NCBI GenBank assembly: GCA_003487665.1
Contig: DNFA01000015.1
Coordinates: 152,534-173,534, forward strand
Direction of reading: 5' to 3'
Length of the DNA stretch: 21,001 nucleotides
From: Oscillibacter sp.
GTDB taxonomy: Bacteria > Bacillota > Clostridia > Oscillospirales > Oscillospiraceae
Below the pieces are notes generated by a model, which saw nothing but the letters and a program-made list of their open reading frames with translations, did no database searches and was not told the DNA's origin. Positions 13,338 to 21,001 of this stretch are shown here, piece after piece (position 1 is the first letter of the stretch; every line of letters begins with the position of its first letter). The position numbers were made by a program, and so were the translations under genes.

Positions 13338-14027
13338 TTAGCCCTCCTGTGGAGCGGTAAGCAGCTGGTACAGCTGCTGGTAATCCAGAATATCCACCGA
13401 GCCGTCGCCGTTGCAGTCGGCTCTGTCGTGTATGTCCCCCTCGTCCGTCAAGCCGCCGGACAGGTAGTCGTAAAGAAATTGCAGATCAGAAATATCGGTA
13501 ACGCCGTCGTTGTTCAGGTCAAACTCTGACCTGATGTCTGGCGCAAGATGGACGGTAAGGTCGTGTACCGTCACCTCCGCATCGCCGCCGGAGGCGGTAC
13601 CTATCCCGTGCCGGTAGACGGTGATCTCCGTGTCCTGCGCCGCAAGCGGGACGAAGGTCATGGTCAGCAGCACGGCGGGATTGTCCCACGTTCCCTCCAT
13701 TCCCAAGGAGCTGTTGCTCAGCTTTACCAGCCGCCGGGTGCTGCCCCGTACAGCGCCGCCGTCTATCGCGGTCAGATCCTCATGGGCGGCGGTATTCTCC
13801 AGCCGCAGCACAGCCGCATCGTAGCTTATTCGCGTGGCTACGGCGTAGTGCTCCAGCGTCTCCCCCTCCGGTACGCTCAGCAGCAGCGAAACGGTCAGCG
13901 GCTCGCCCACGGCGGCACTGCCGCTCATTTGCAGCGTAAGCGTGTACTCCCCCTGCGCGGCAAAGGAGGGGCGGATGCACAGCACACATAGAAGCAAGCT
14001 GCACAGCGCACATATTGCTTTTTTCAC
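13338..14027 (-). CDS. Secreted cohesin-like plus dockerin type I protein
   Basis: A 229-residue protein: signal peptide (1-24), a cohesin-like beta domain (about 27-162; GEPLTVSLLLSVPEGETLEH, ISYDAAVLRLENT) and a dockerin with two calcium-binding loops, DLNNDGVTDISD (170-181) and DCNGDGSVDILD (204-215), each followed by an F/Y-L-x-x-YL helix. Carrying both partners of the interaction, it could link one protein to another. GTG start at 14027 with GGAGG 6 bases upstream. It follows the 1851-aa gene after 77 bases holding a strong hairpin. It has no anchor of its own. Confidence 0.8.
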   Translation of the reverse strand: MKKAICALCSLLLCVLCIRPSFAAQGEYTLTLQMSGSAAVGEPLTVSLLLSVPEGETLEHYAVATRISYDAAVLRLENTAAHEDLTAIDGGAVRGSTRRLVKLSNSSLGMEGTWDNPAVLLTMTFVPLAAQDTEITVYRHGIGTASGGDAEVTVHDLTVHLAPDIRSEFDLNNDGVTDISDLQFLYDYLSGGLTDEGDIHDRADCNGDGSVDILDYQQLYQLLTAPQEG

Positions 14028-14059
14028 AGACTCCCTCCTCTGTCAGAAATACACCGGCG

Positions 14060-14092
14060 CCCCGTAGGTGCGCATCATGCGCACCTCCGGGG
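14060..14092 (-). other. Intercistronic hairpin without a T tract
   Basis: A 14-bp stem with one mismatch (14060-14073 with 14079-14092; AGGTGCGC paired to GCGCACCT at the core), loop ATCAT, between the 1851-aa gene and the next. Minus-strand sequence beyond it is CGCCGGTGTATTTC, so termination should be weak. It may protect or process the mRNA and lower expression of the downstream genes. Confidence 0.6.
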
Positions 14093-14104
14093 AACGGTCA
14101 TAGC

Positions 14105-17100
14105 TCAGTTACCGGCCGGAACGGTAAAGGCGTTGTAGTGAACGTAGATCTGGATGGAATACGCATCCTTGGCATCCACCACGTTGTCGTGGTTCACGTC
14201 AGCGGCCAGCAGACCAGCCACAGACACCGTTTTAGTGCCCTCGTAGACACCCTTGCCCACATCCAGCGCGATCTGCGCGTCCACGATGTTGATCTTGCTG
14301 TTCCCATTGACGTCGCCGTACTTGACAGCCACGGCAGCGCTGTCGCTGACAGCGAAGGAGCTGTTCTTCAGCTTGTCGGCAGCGTCACCGCTCATCAGCG
14401 TCACGGTCTCGTCGCCGTAAGCCAGCAACATACCCTTACCGTTGCAGGCGATGGATTTGCCCTCCGGCACGGCCTTGATATACGTGACCAGATACAGACC
14501 CGGCGCAAACTCGGTCTCGCTGACCGTGTAGACCTTTTCGACCTCCACGGCGTCGGCGTTGATCACGGTGACATCCTCATCAGAGAGGCTGCCGCTGATA
14601 CCGGCCCGCGCGTTGCTGACGGTCAGCTTCACCTCATCCGCGAAGTCGCCCACGCGGACGGTAACGGTGGCCACCAGAATGCCATTAGCGGCAGGAGCGG
14701 TGTTGCCCAAGAAGGACATCTTGCTGTTCTCGCCCTTGAACTTGCCGTCGTTGCCCAGCGCCAGACCGCTGCCCTGCTGGATGGCGGTGATCTCGCCGCC
14801 GGTGACAGCCAGCTTCATCTCGGCGCAAGCCAGCCCGCCAGCCGCGTTCATGTAGATGCTGAAGGTCACGTCCTTGCCGGCCTCAGCGCTTTCGGGAGCT
14901 GCCACACGAGCCACGATGTCGGCAGCTTCCGCCTTCTGTGTCTCGGCGTCCGCGGCGGAGCCGATGCCCTTGCCATTCTCTACGGTGCCTTTGGCAAAGT
15001 AGCAATTCCTGATAACGGCACCGGCCGCCGCACGGCCTGCCACAGCGCCGCTGGTGCTCTGGCTGCAATCGATCTTGCCGCTGTTGTAGCAGTTGCTGAT
15101 CTCAGCCTTGGCAACATCGCCTGCAATGCCGCCCACATTGGCGCCGGTGGACTTAATGGTGCCGCTGTTGACGCAGCCCGTAATAGCGCAGCCGTTGCCC
15201 ACATTGGCCGCCATACCGGCTGCGCCAGAGCCGGCGCAGGTCACATTACCGGAGTTGGTGCAGTTGATGATGGAGCTGTTGCCGGAAAGGTTGCCCGCAA
15301 TGCCTCCCGCATAGCGATAACCGGTGACATCCCCGCTGTTGGAGCAATCCTTGATGGTCGTAGAGTTATTGGCATACCCGACAAGTCCTCCCAGATTGTC
15401 CCAGTTGCCGCCCACGCGCTTCACCGTCACGTTCACCTCGGAATGGACGTTGGTAATATCGGCATAATCCACGCGGCCGATCACGCCGCCGGAGTGCGCA
15501 CCAATCACATTCTTACTGGAGGTGAGCACCATGTTGCCCTGCACCGTCAGATTTTGGATCACGGCGTGCTTGGAGCTGCTTCCTTCCACATAACCAAACA
15601 GACCCTTGTAGGGAACCTGGGTATTCGTGCCGATATAGTCGATGGACAGATTGCTGATCTTGTGACCCTGTCCATCAAAGGAACCGGCAAACTTCTTGCC
15701 CCAGCTGTTCATGCCAATAGGCGTCCACTCAAAACCTGCCAGTTCAATATCGTTGGTCAGCACAGCAGAGATCTTGGCGTTGCCGCCCTTGTTGACCTGC
15801 TGGGCAAACCACGCCAGCTCCGCGCCATTGCTGATCTGATAGACACCGTTGGCGTCCTTGGCAGGCTCAGTGGCGGTCTTGCCGTCCCATGCGCCCTCGG
15901 CGGCCTTGACCAGCTTGACGCTCTTGGTCAGCTTGCCGTCCTGCACGCTGGAAGCATCCGCAGAGCCCAGCTTGCATTCGCCGTTATAGCACACATAGCC
16001 GTCCTTCGCGACAGAGTAGGTGTAGGAGCCATAGCCCAGCTTGTAGGTACCATCCTCCTGCGGCTCGATAGCCTTGCCATCGCTGCCCTTCAGGACAACA
16101 GTCGCGCCGTCCACCTTGCCGGCCTCGTCGGTGATGTTCAGCTCCAAGTTGTACCAGACCTTTCTGGTCACGGGGATCTCCACATCCGCGAAGTGCTGGA
16201 AGGCGAAGGTCACGGTAACTGCGTTGAAGTTGGTGCCCTTACCGGCATCGGTCATGTAGTACATGGTGCTGAAGGGGTTGGCGGCGGAGTACATACTGCC
16301 GTACACATAGCCGTTTGTGGCGGTCAGAACGGTTTCGTTCTTGCCGTCCTCAAAGGCGATGTCCTCAGGGACGGTGAAGGTAATGCGAGAGGTGTCCATC
16401 TGCTGATACTGCCCTGTTGTGCCCTCAACCTCTTTCCCTGCCACAGTATAACGGGGCTTGAAAGTCGTGGGGTTAAAGACGCCGGAGATCTTGTTGATAG
16501 AGCGGTACATGCCGTCGAAGGACAGCGTCACCTTGTCGCCGGGCATGATGGACTCGCCCTTGTTGGAGGCATTCTCCACATTAGCGGTCACTCCAGCGAC
16601 CTTCACCAGCTGATAGCTGTACTTGCCGTCCTTATCCGTCATCCGGATGATAACGGTGCCGCCGTAGTTGTTGGCATCCTTATTCATATCCCTGAGAGGA
16701 ACGGTGTATGTACCCTCCGCATCCGTCAGCGCGGTGAAGTCGGATACGGTGCTCACCATGGTTGCGCCGTTCGTCAGACCGAGGGCGTACTCCACCTTCA
16801 CTGCGTTCAGCGTGGTAAAGGTCATCTTGGGGGCGGCATCCGTCCTCAGGTAATACCATGTGTCGTAGATATAGTCCCAGCCGGGCAGACGGGAATTGGC
16901 TTCAAAGTCACCGTTGAAGGGCACCCGTGCCTCCGCCTTGCCCAGCTCATCCGCCACGATGAAGAAATTCACGCGGTCGGGGTTGGTGGCGGGGTAGAAA
17001 CCGCCATGGGTCGCTTTGTTGCTCTTGTCCACGTCGATGGCGTCATAGCGGACGGCAAACACGCTGGTGCCGCTGTTGGCGTTGATATCCGCCCAGTTGT

Positions 17101-19660
17101 GGCGGCTGTTGCCGCCATCGATCTGCGTACCGGTTATCTCACCGGCCGCATCCTCGGCATAAGAAATCGTAGCGGGGCCGGACAGCTTCGTCCAGACAAA
17201 GTCCGGCTCCATCATGATATTACCGGCGTCGCTGTCGATCAGCTCCCACATGCGGTAGGCGCGGATGCGCTCGGTGCCGCTGCCCAGCGCCTTGGCGCCG
17301 GAAGCACTGACGAAGACCTGCAGGTCGGCCTCATCGCGCTTGCTCGTCTGTGTGCCCAATTGGGAGAAGTCATGGCTGAGCTTGTTGGTCTGTCCGTTGA
17401 CAAAGTCAAAGCTATAATCCGTATCCTTCGATACGCTGGACAGCCAGCCGCCCTTGGTCACATACGTACCGGTGGTATCTGTCATGCGCCAGGTATAGTT
17501 GCCGTTGCTCTTGGAAACGGCATAAACAGCCGTCTTGGTATTATCCCCGTTATCCTTCCAGTCGACCAGCGTCTTCTGCTGTGCCGTATAGAAGTTGTTG
17601 TACTGGAAATAAAGCCCGAAATCTGCCGTCTTCGGCACGGTGACGGTCAGCTTCACAACAGAGTCTATCTTGCCGGATTTGGTGTTTACAGAGTTGCCTG
17701 CCGTAAGCGTCTGGTTGATCTGCTGTGAGAAAATGTAGGTTTCCGTATCGGTGGGATTGTAATAGACATTGAACAGGCAGGCATTGCCGCCGGCATAAAA
17801 CAGCGTGGGATAATAGGCTTTGCCACTTTCCGTATAAGGCGTGCCCATCACGGCGTCGCACTGCATGATGGGGCAGCTTACCCGCACCGTAAAGTCCTTC
17901 TCACCGAAGTAGCTCTTGCCGTCAGCCATTCTGGAGGAAGTGTAGATCGACAGAAGCCGCAGATAGATCTCCGTACCGCCGGCGGCCGCGCCGTCTACGT
18001 TGCTGTCGGCGGGCAGCTTGATCTGCATACCGCCCAGAGGAACGTCGTATGCCTTCGTCTCGGCGTTCCAGCCATAGCCCTCATAGACGTACCAGCCGCC
18101 CTTCACCGTGGCCTTCATGCAGTTGTAGCCGCTCTTTGTATCCTCTGCATCGGTCACTGTGATCTCGTCGCCCACCTTGTTGGACTTGCCGTCGCTCTTC
18201 CACAGCTTGATGATGGGGAGCTTGCTGCCGTTGGTCTTATAGTTCTGATCCCTCCCGATGTAGAAGTTCACATCGAAGTCGAGATTCTCCGCCTTGTCCA
18301 CATGAAGCGTCAGCGTCCAATAGGTCTTTTCCTCGCCGTTACCGCGGGAGTCACCGCCGAAGTCATCCTTTGCATAGAACCGGTACATATAGGTGCCCGG
18401 CTCCGTTTCCGTTAGGGAGATGGTGGTTCCACCAAAGAGCGACGCGCTGAAGCCCAGCTCCTCGCCCCACGTCTGCCCATTGTCGGTGGATCTCTGATAG
18501 AAGTAATTCTTCTCGGCGCTCAGCTTGTCATCGCCGTCCTCGAAGATCTTGCCGGTCTGCAGGTCGCGCAGCAGATACGCCGCGCCGATGATCGAGTTGT
18601 CGGTAACGTCCTTCACGCCCTCCACCAGCTTGGGTGCCTTGTTCAGGTCTGCGCCGCACTTGTCGCACTTTCTGTCCTTGTTCTCGTCTGTGTGGACGCA
18701 CGCGTTGGGATCAAACCGCACCGCCACATCGTCATAGGCGAAGTAGGCGGGCTGGGAGAAGCCGTAACCGTTGTCACTGGAGCCGGTGACATTGAACTCC
18801 ACCTTAGTGACGGCGCCCAGACCGGACAGGTCGAACTTCGTCCAATCCGTAACGATGTTCTTCGGGCCATTGCACAGATAGATGGACGCTTCGCCGGTCT
18901 TCGCTTCCCCATCGTAGCCGGTAGCGATCAGCTTGACCCAGTCATCATCGCCGATTTTGGCGGTCAGGCCGTTGCCGTTGAGATAGCAGTTCAGCGCGTA
19001 GCAGATGTTGTTGACATACATGTGGTCGATCACGCGCGCCATGCCATCGCTAAAAGACAGCGCCGGAAGCTCTTCTGTCTTATTAAACTGAGAGCCATCC
19101 TTGTAGCCGTAGTGTACGGCAAAATTGTTGGAGCCGTTGTGTCCGCCGCCGGTGCGGACATCGCCCTCGGCGCCCGCTTTGTACACGGTCAACTGGTGAT
19201 TGAAGTCGCCATTGGTAACATAATCACTGGATGCATAGTTGGACACGGCATGACCGCCGCTCCAATAGCAGTATGAACCATATCCGTTACATAAACGGGA
19301 AGACAACTCTGTATTTCCGGAATCTGTCCACTTATAGGCTTTTTCCAAAGTGTCAAATCCGGAGCCATCGCCATACAGCATGCTGCCGCCGTACTGCGGG
19401 CTGTCGATCAGGCTCGACCAGTCGCTCTTGCCGGCAAAATTGGTGCCGCCCTTATAGTCGGCATCCTCAAATGTCAGCACCCGCAGCTCATAGCCTGCAT
19501 TCTGCGTCTCCCCGGTAGAGGGAACCGCGGTCTGTGTCTCCTCCGCGAAGGCGGTGATCACGGCGCTGTTGACCAGCGACAGCGTCATCACCAGCGCCAT
19601 CAGCGCGGAGACGATACGTTTCTTGATGTTCATTTCTCTGTTCTGCATCTCCTTTTTCAT
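14105..19660 (-). CDS. Giant secreted surface protein: DUF4465-like, GLUG repeats, cohesin-like, dockerin
   Basis: 1851 residues. Signal peptide to about residue 39 (VITAFA before EET). Residues about 61-316 (VLTFEDADYKGG, NNFAVHYGYKDG, DDWVKLIATGYDGE, FSQPAYFAYDDVAV) fit DUF4465. A CVHTDENKDRKCDKCG motif follows (321-336), then a long beta-rich region of unknown type (about 345-1160), a carboxypeptidase-regulatory-like domain (about 1168-1255), GLUG repeats (about 1278-1560; GGLVGYANN, GGIAGNLSG, GGIAGDVAK), a cohesin-like domain (about 1578-1700) and a dockerin (1782-1851) with loops DVNGNSKINIVD and DVNHDNVVDAKD. It has no anchor, so it would be held by cohesin partners. Start uncertain: the ATG at 19660 has only a weak purine site, and the ATGs at 19648 and 19633 are alternatives. 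A probable cobalamin riboswitch precedes it, suggesting a role in corrinoid binding. Confidence 0.85.
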   Translation of the reverse strand: MKKEMQNREMNIKKRIVSALMALVMTLSLVNSAVITAFAEETQTAVPSTGETQNAGYELRVLTFEDADYKGGTNFAGKSDWSSLIDSPQYGGSMLYGDGSGFDTLEKAYKWTDSGNTELSSRLCNGYGSYCYWSGGHAVSNYASSDYVTNGDFNHQLTVYKAGAEGDVRTGGGHNGSNNFAVHYGYKDGSQFNKTEELPALSFSDGMARVIDHMYVNNICYALNCYLNGNGLTAKIGDDDWVKLIATGYDGEAKTGEASIYLCNGPKNIVTDWTKFDLSGLGAVTKVEFNVTGSSDNGYGFSQPAYFAYDDVAVRFDPNACVHTDENKDRKCDKCGADLNKAPKLVEGVKDVTDNSIIGAAYLLRDLQTGKIFEDGDDKLSAEKNYFYQRSTDNGQTWGEELGFSASLFGGTTISLTETEPGTYMYRFYAKDDFGGDSRGNGEEKTYWTLTLHVDKAENLDFDVNFYIGRDQNYKTNGSKLPIIKLWKSDGKSNKVGDEITVTDAEDTKSGYNCMKATVKGGWYVYEGYGWNAETKAYDVPLGGMQIKLPADSNVDGAAAGGTEIYLRLLSIYTSSRMADGKSYFGEKDFTVRVSCPIMQCDAVMGTPYTESGKAYYPTLFYAGGNACLFNVYYNPTDTETYIFSQQINQTLTAGNSVNTKSGKIDSVVKLTVTVPKTADFGLYFQYNNFYTAQQKTLVDWKDNGDNTKTAVYAVSKSNGNYTWRMTDTTGTYVTKGGWLSSVSKDTDYSFDFVNGQTNKLSHDFSQLGTQTSKRDEADLQVFVSASGAKALGSGTERIRAYRMWELIDSDAGNIMMEPDFVWTKLSGPATISYAEDAAGEITGTQIDGGNSRHNWADINANSGTSVFAVRYDAIDVDKSNKATHGGFYPATNPDRVNFFIVADELGKAEARVPFNGDFEANSRLPGWDYIYDTWYYLRTDAAPKMTFTTLNAVKVEYALGLTNGATMVSTVSDFTALTDAEGTYTVPLRDMNKDANNYGGTVIIRMTDKDGKYSYQLVKVAGVTANVENASNKGESIMPGDKVTLSFDGMYRSINKISGVFNPTTFKPRYTVAGKEVEGTTGQYQQMDTSRITFTVPEDIAFEDGKNETVLTATNGYVYGSMYSAANPFSTMYYMTDAGKGTNFNAVTVTFAFQHFADVEIPVTRKVWYNLELNITDEAGKVDGATVVLKGSDGKAIEPQEDGTYKLGYGSYTYSVAKDGYVCYNGECKLGSADASSVQDGKLTKSVKLVKAAEGAWDGKTATEPAKDANGVYQISNGAELAWFAQQVNKGGNAKISAVLTNDIELAGFEWTPIGMNSWGKKFAGSFDGQGHKISNLSIDYIGTNTQVPYKGLFGYVEGSSSKHAVIQNLTVQGNMVLTSSKNVIGAHSGGVIGRVDYADITNVHSEVNVTVKRVGGNWDNLGGLVGYANNSTTIKDCSNSGDVTGYRYAGGIAGNLSGNSSIINCTNSGNVTCAGSGAAGMAANVGNGCAITGCVNSGTIKSTGANVGGIAGDVAKAEISNCYNSGKIDCSQSTSGAVAGRAAAGAVIRNCYFAKGTVENGKGIGSAADAETQKAEAADIVARVAAPESAEAGKDVTFSIYMNAAGGLACAEMKLAVTGGEITAIQQGSGLALGNDGKFKGENSKMSFLGNTAPAANGILVATVTVRVGDFADEVKLTVSNARAGISGSLSDEDVTVINADAVEVEKVYTVSETEFAPGLYLVTYIKAVPEGKSIACNGKGMLLAYGDETVTLMSGDAADKLKNSSFAVSDSAAVAVKYGDVNGNSKINIVDAQIALDVGKGVYEGTKTVSVAGLLAADVNHDNVVDAKDAYSIQIYVHYNAFTVPAGN

Positions 19661-19675
19661 TTTTTGCTTTTTCTT

Positions 19676-19727
19676 AAAAGTAAAGCCTTACGGCAAAAAG
19701 CACATTTCCGTGCTCCTGCCGTAAGGC
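19676..19727 (-). terminator. Riboswitch-linked intrinsic terminator
   Basis: An 11-bp stem GCCTTACGGCA/TGCCGTAAGGC (19685-19695 with 19717-19727), containing a smaller GCAC/GTGC stem, is followed on the minus strand by TTTACTTTT. It lies 16 bases upstream of the 1851-aa gene. Its inner 5' part (19720-19712) is exactly complementary over 9 bases to 19796-19788, just beyond the aptamer. That gives the two-way switch expected of an antiterminator. Confidence 0.85.
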
Positions 19728-19739
19728 CGGGGATGCAGT

Positions 19740-19753
19740 CCACGCATGCGTGG
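19740..19753. repeat. Perfect 14-base palindrome in the leader
   Basis: CCACGCATGCGTGG lies between the aptamer and the terminator. As RNA it forms a short hairpin. It might be a spacer stem of the expression platform or a protein-binding site. Confidence 0.45.
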
Positions 19754-19797
19754 CCGCAGTCATTCCGCTTATCAGCTTCCCGGTACAGGCAGGAGCC

Positions 19798-19920
19798 TAA
19801 GGACATTCCCAAGCGTATCTGACTTATCCGCCGCCCGAAGGCGCGGCATCACAGTGACCGACTCGCGGGGCATCTCACCCCATTCCGCTCCCGGCCTGCC
19901 GGCCGGAGGGAACGTCCTTT
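19798..19920 (-). ncRNA. Probable cobalamin (B12) riboswitch aptamer
   Basis: Read on the minus strand: a closing stem AAGGACGTTCCC (19919-19908) pairs with GGGAATGTCCTT (19810-19799), 12 bp with one wobble. Inside come a CTCCGGCC/GGCCGGGAG hairpin, GGAATGGGGTGAGATGCCCC (the conserved GGTGAGA loop region), CACTGTGA, a GC-rich hairpin with a TTC-type loop, and AAGTCAGATACGC. The last matches the end of the cobalamin aptamer (B12 box, AGtCAGgAtAC). The spacing is that of a compact cobalamin aptamer, and the GGGTGAGA ... ACTGTGA order fits known AdoCbl examples. It starts 3 bases after the upstream stop codon and feeds a terminator ahead of the 1851-aa gene, so bound cobamide would be expected to stop transcription. 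The class is judged by eye. Confidence 0.75.
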
Positions 19921-19922
19921 AT

Positions 19923-21001
19923 TCAATTTTTCTGGGCGGACAACAGCCGCATATACAGCGCCTGATAGTCCAGTATATCCACCGCGCCATCTCCGTTGAA
20001 ATCCGCCGCAGTCAGCAGCTCGCCCGTCAGCGGACTTTCGCCGCACAGGTGGCCGAACAGCGCCTGCATGTCCTCCACGTTGACCGCGCCGTCCCAGTTG
20101 ACATCGCCGCCTTCAGGCGCAGCGCCCACATCCCGGACTGTCACCCGCGCCACAGCCGGTGCGCAGCGGGCGGCCTCTGTCCCTGCATTGGGGTCAATGC
20201 CCAGCAGGTAATACGTTCCCGGCTTGTCCAGCACAACGGTGTAGGAGCCGTTTTCGCCGGATGGCGCATAAACGCACTCTAATGAGTCATTATAGACCCC
20301 CAACGTCAGCTTGTCAATAGGCGTAAAGCTCTCCGTTCCGCCATCTGAGACAGATTTCGTATCATACTTCAGCGTCTGCACCGTCAGGGGCTTCCCTGCC
20401 GTCACGGTGTAGCTGTCCTGATCGAAGCAGCAGAACGCGCCGCCGTTATTGTAGAAGCTCCAGTCGGTGAACATGGCCACATCGATGGTATCTCCGTCCG
20501 ACAGGAGGATATAGTCGCAGGTGGAGCCCCATCCGGTGTCCATCAGCGGGAACATGTGATTCCGGTAGTACATGAGGTTTTCATCGTGTCCCCAGAACTC
20601 CTTCATGTAGATGCTGGTGCTGCTGCCGGTGAGCTGGAGTGCGCCGAATTTGCTTTCGTAGGCCGGCTCACCGTTGATATTCGTGACCGGCTGATCTGTC
20701 CTGTAATCAAGGAGCCCGCTGGTGCCCTTGCCGCACTTCTCCGCCGGCAGGCCCATGTAGTAGCGCTCCAGCAGGCAGATGTACAGGTGCAGCAGCGTAG
20801 GACGCTCGATCACCGTGTCGCCCACATAGCCGCCCTTACCACCCTGTGTGGCGCAGCGGTAGAGATCCTGCCGGCCGTAGTCCGCCAGATCGAAATACCG
20901 TACCGTCACCGGCAGTCCCATCAGCAACGTTCCGTCCTCACCCATCAGAGGCACGCCGTCGGAGGAGACGGTCACATACACCGTCACCTCCCCCGCCGGC
21001 G
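19923..21001 (-). CDS. Surface protein with DUF4430-like region and dockerin, 5' end beyond window
   Basis: About 358 residues are visible; the frame is open to the right edge, so the start and any signal peptide lie outside. A GTG at 20987 is probably internal (frame PAGEVTVYVTVSSDG). The region STSIYMKEFWGHDENLMYYRNH, then GSTCDYILLSDGDTIDVAMFTDWSF, has the YxxN...GD.I pattern of DUF4430 (transcobalamin-like) domains. A beta domain (KPGTYYLLGIDPNAG) comes next, and the last 62 residues are a dockerin with loops DVNWDGAVNVED and DFNGDGAVDILD. No anchor is seen, so cohesin attachment is likely. The gene ends 3 bases before the riboswitch aptamer. The DUF4430 call is by pattern and moderate; the dockerin is clear. 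Confidence 0.75.
   Translation of the reverse strand, partial: PAGEVTVYVTVSSDGVPLMGEDGTLLMGLPVTVRYFDLADYGRQDLYRCATQGGKGGYVGDTVIERPTLLHLYICLLERYYMGLPAEKCGKGTSGLLDYRTDQPVTNINGEPAYESKFGALQLTGSSTSIYMKEFWGHDENLMYYRNHMFPLMDTGWGSTCDYILLSDGDTIDVAMFTDWSFYNNGGAFCCFDQDSYTVTAGKPLTVQTLKYDTKSVSDGGTESFTPIDKLTLGVYNDSLECVYAPSGENGSYTVVLDKPGTYYLLGIDPNAGTEAARCAPAVARVTVRDVGAAPEGGDVNWDGAVNVEDMQALFGHLCGESPLTGELLTAADFNGDGAVDILDYQALYMRLLSAQKN

Noticed and set aside
14015..17728. 1237-codon plus-strand ORF opposite the giant surface protein
   Set aside because: The minus strand has signal peptide, GLUG, cohesin-like and dockerin domains; the plus frame is a His/Ala/Val-rich shadow with no start signals.
1..21001. CRISPR arrays, tRNA and rRNA genes
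   Set aside because: No regularly spaced repeats, cloverleaf or rRNA-like segments were seen on reading either strand.

Overview
The window looks like chromosome of a GC-rich, spore-forming anaerobic Firmicute, probably a gut Oscillospiraceae/Clostridia member. The reasons are sigma-A promoters with strong AGGAGG-type ribosome sites, the Fe-S scaffold/GGGtGRT gene pair typical of anaerobes, the sporulation genes cwlD and cotJ, and cohesin/dockerin surface proteins. Family assignments come from reading motifs by eye; no database search was run.

Layout. Positions 1-1468 (minus): a NifU-like scaffold followed by a GGGtGRT protein that runs off the window. 1675-3605 (plus): glycerate kinase and a SpoU-type RNA methyltransferase in one transcript, then a small membrane protein (3774-4088) behind its own promoter and a large inverted repeat. 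4135-4359 (minus): a small two-helix membrane protein. 4525-4728 (plus): a small Cys-rich ORF running antisense into radA. 4640-6718 (minus): a CwlD-type amidase and radA.

6842-11814 (minus, interrupted): the spore coat operon cotJA-cotJB (fused) plus cotJC, the manganese-catalase-like coat protein. cotJC is split by a 3.9-kb element bounded by a 13-bp direct repeat (6913-6925 and 10818-10830). The element carries a large serine recombinase, a 59-aa ORF overlapping it, and a divergent operon of three membrane proteins, two of them DUF3137-like. Precise recombination at the repeat rejoins cotJC in frame and gives a canonical C-terminus. Joining the element ends gives a nearly perfect dyad of the kind expected for a serine-recombinase attP. 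This resembles skin (sigK) and other elements that interrupt sporulation genes and leave during sporulation.

11953-21001 (minus): a cell-surface locus. A partial dockerin protein with a DUF4430/transcobalamin-like region is followed by a probable cobalamin riboswitch with a visible antiterminator/terminator pair. Next comes an 1851-aa protein (DUF4465-like domain, beta-rich middle, GLUG repeats, cohesin-like domain, dockerin). Three small cohesin-like proteins follow: one with a dockerin, one with a C-terminal membrane helix, one with an SPKTG sortase-like signal. Together they suggest a B12-controlled, cohesin/dockerin-assembled surface complex, possibly for corrinoid capture. That function is an inference.
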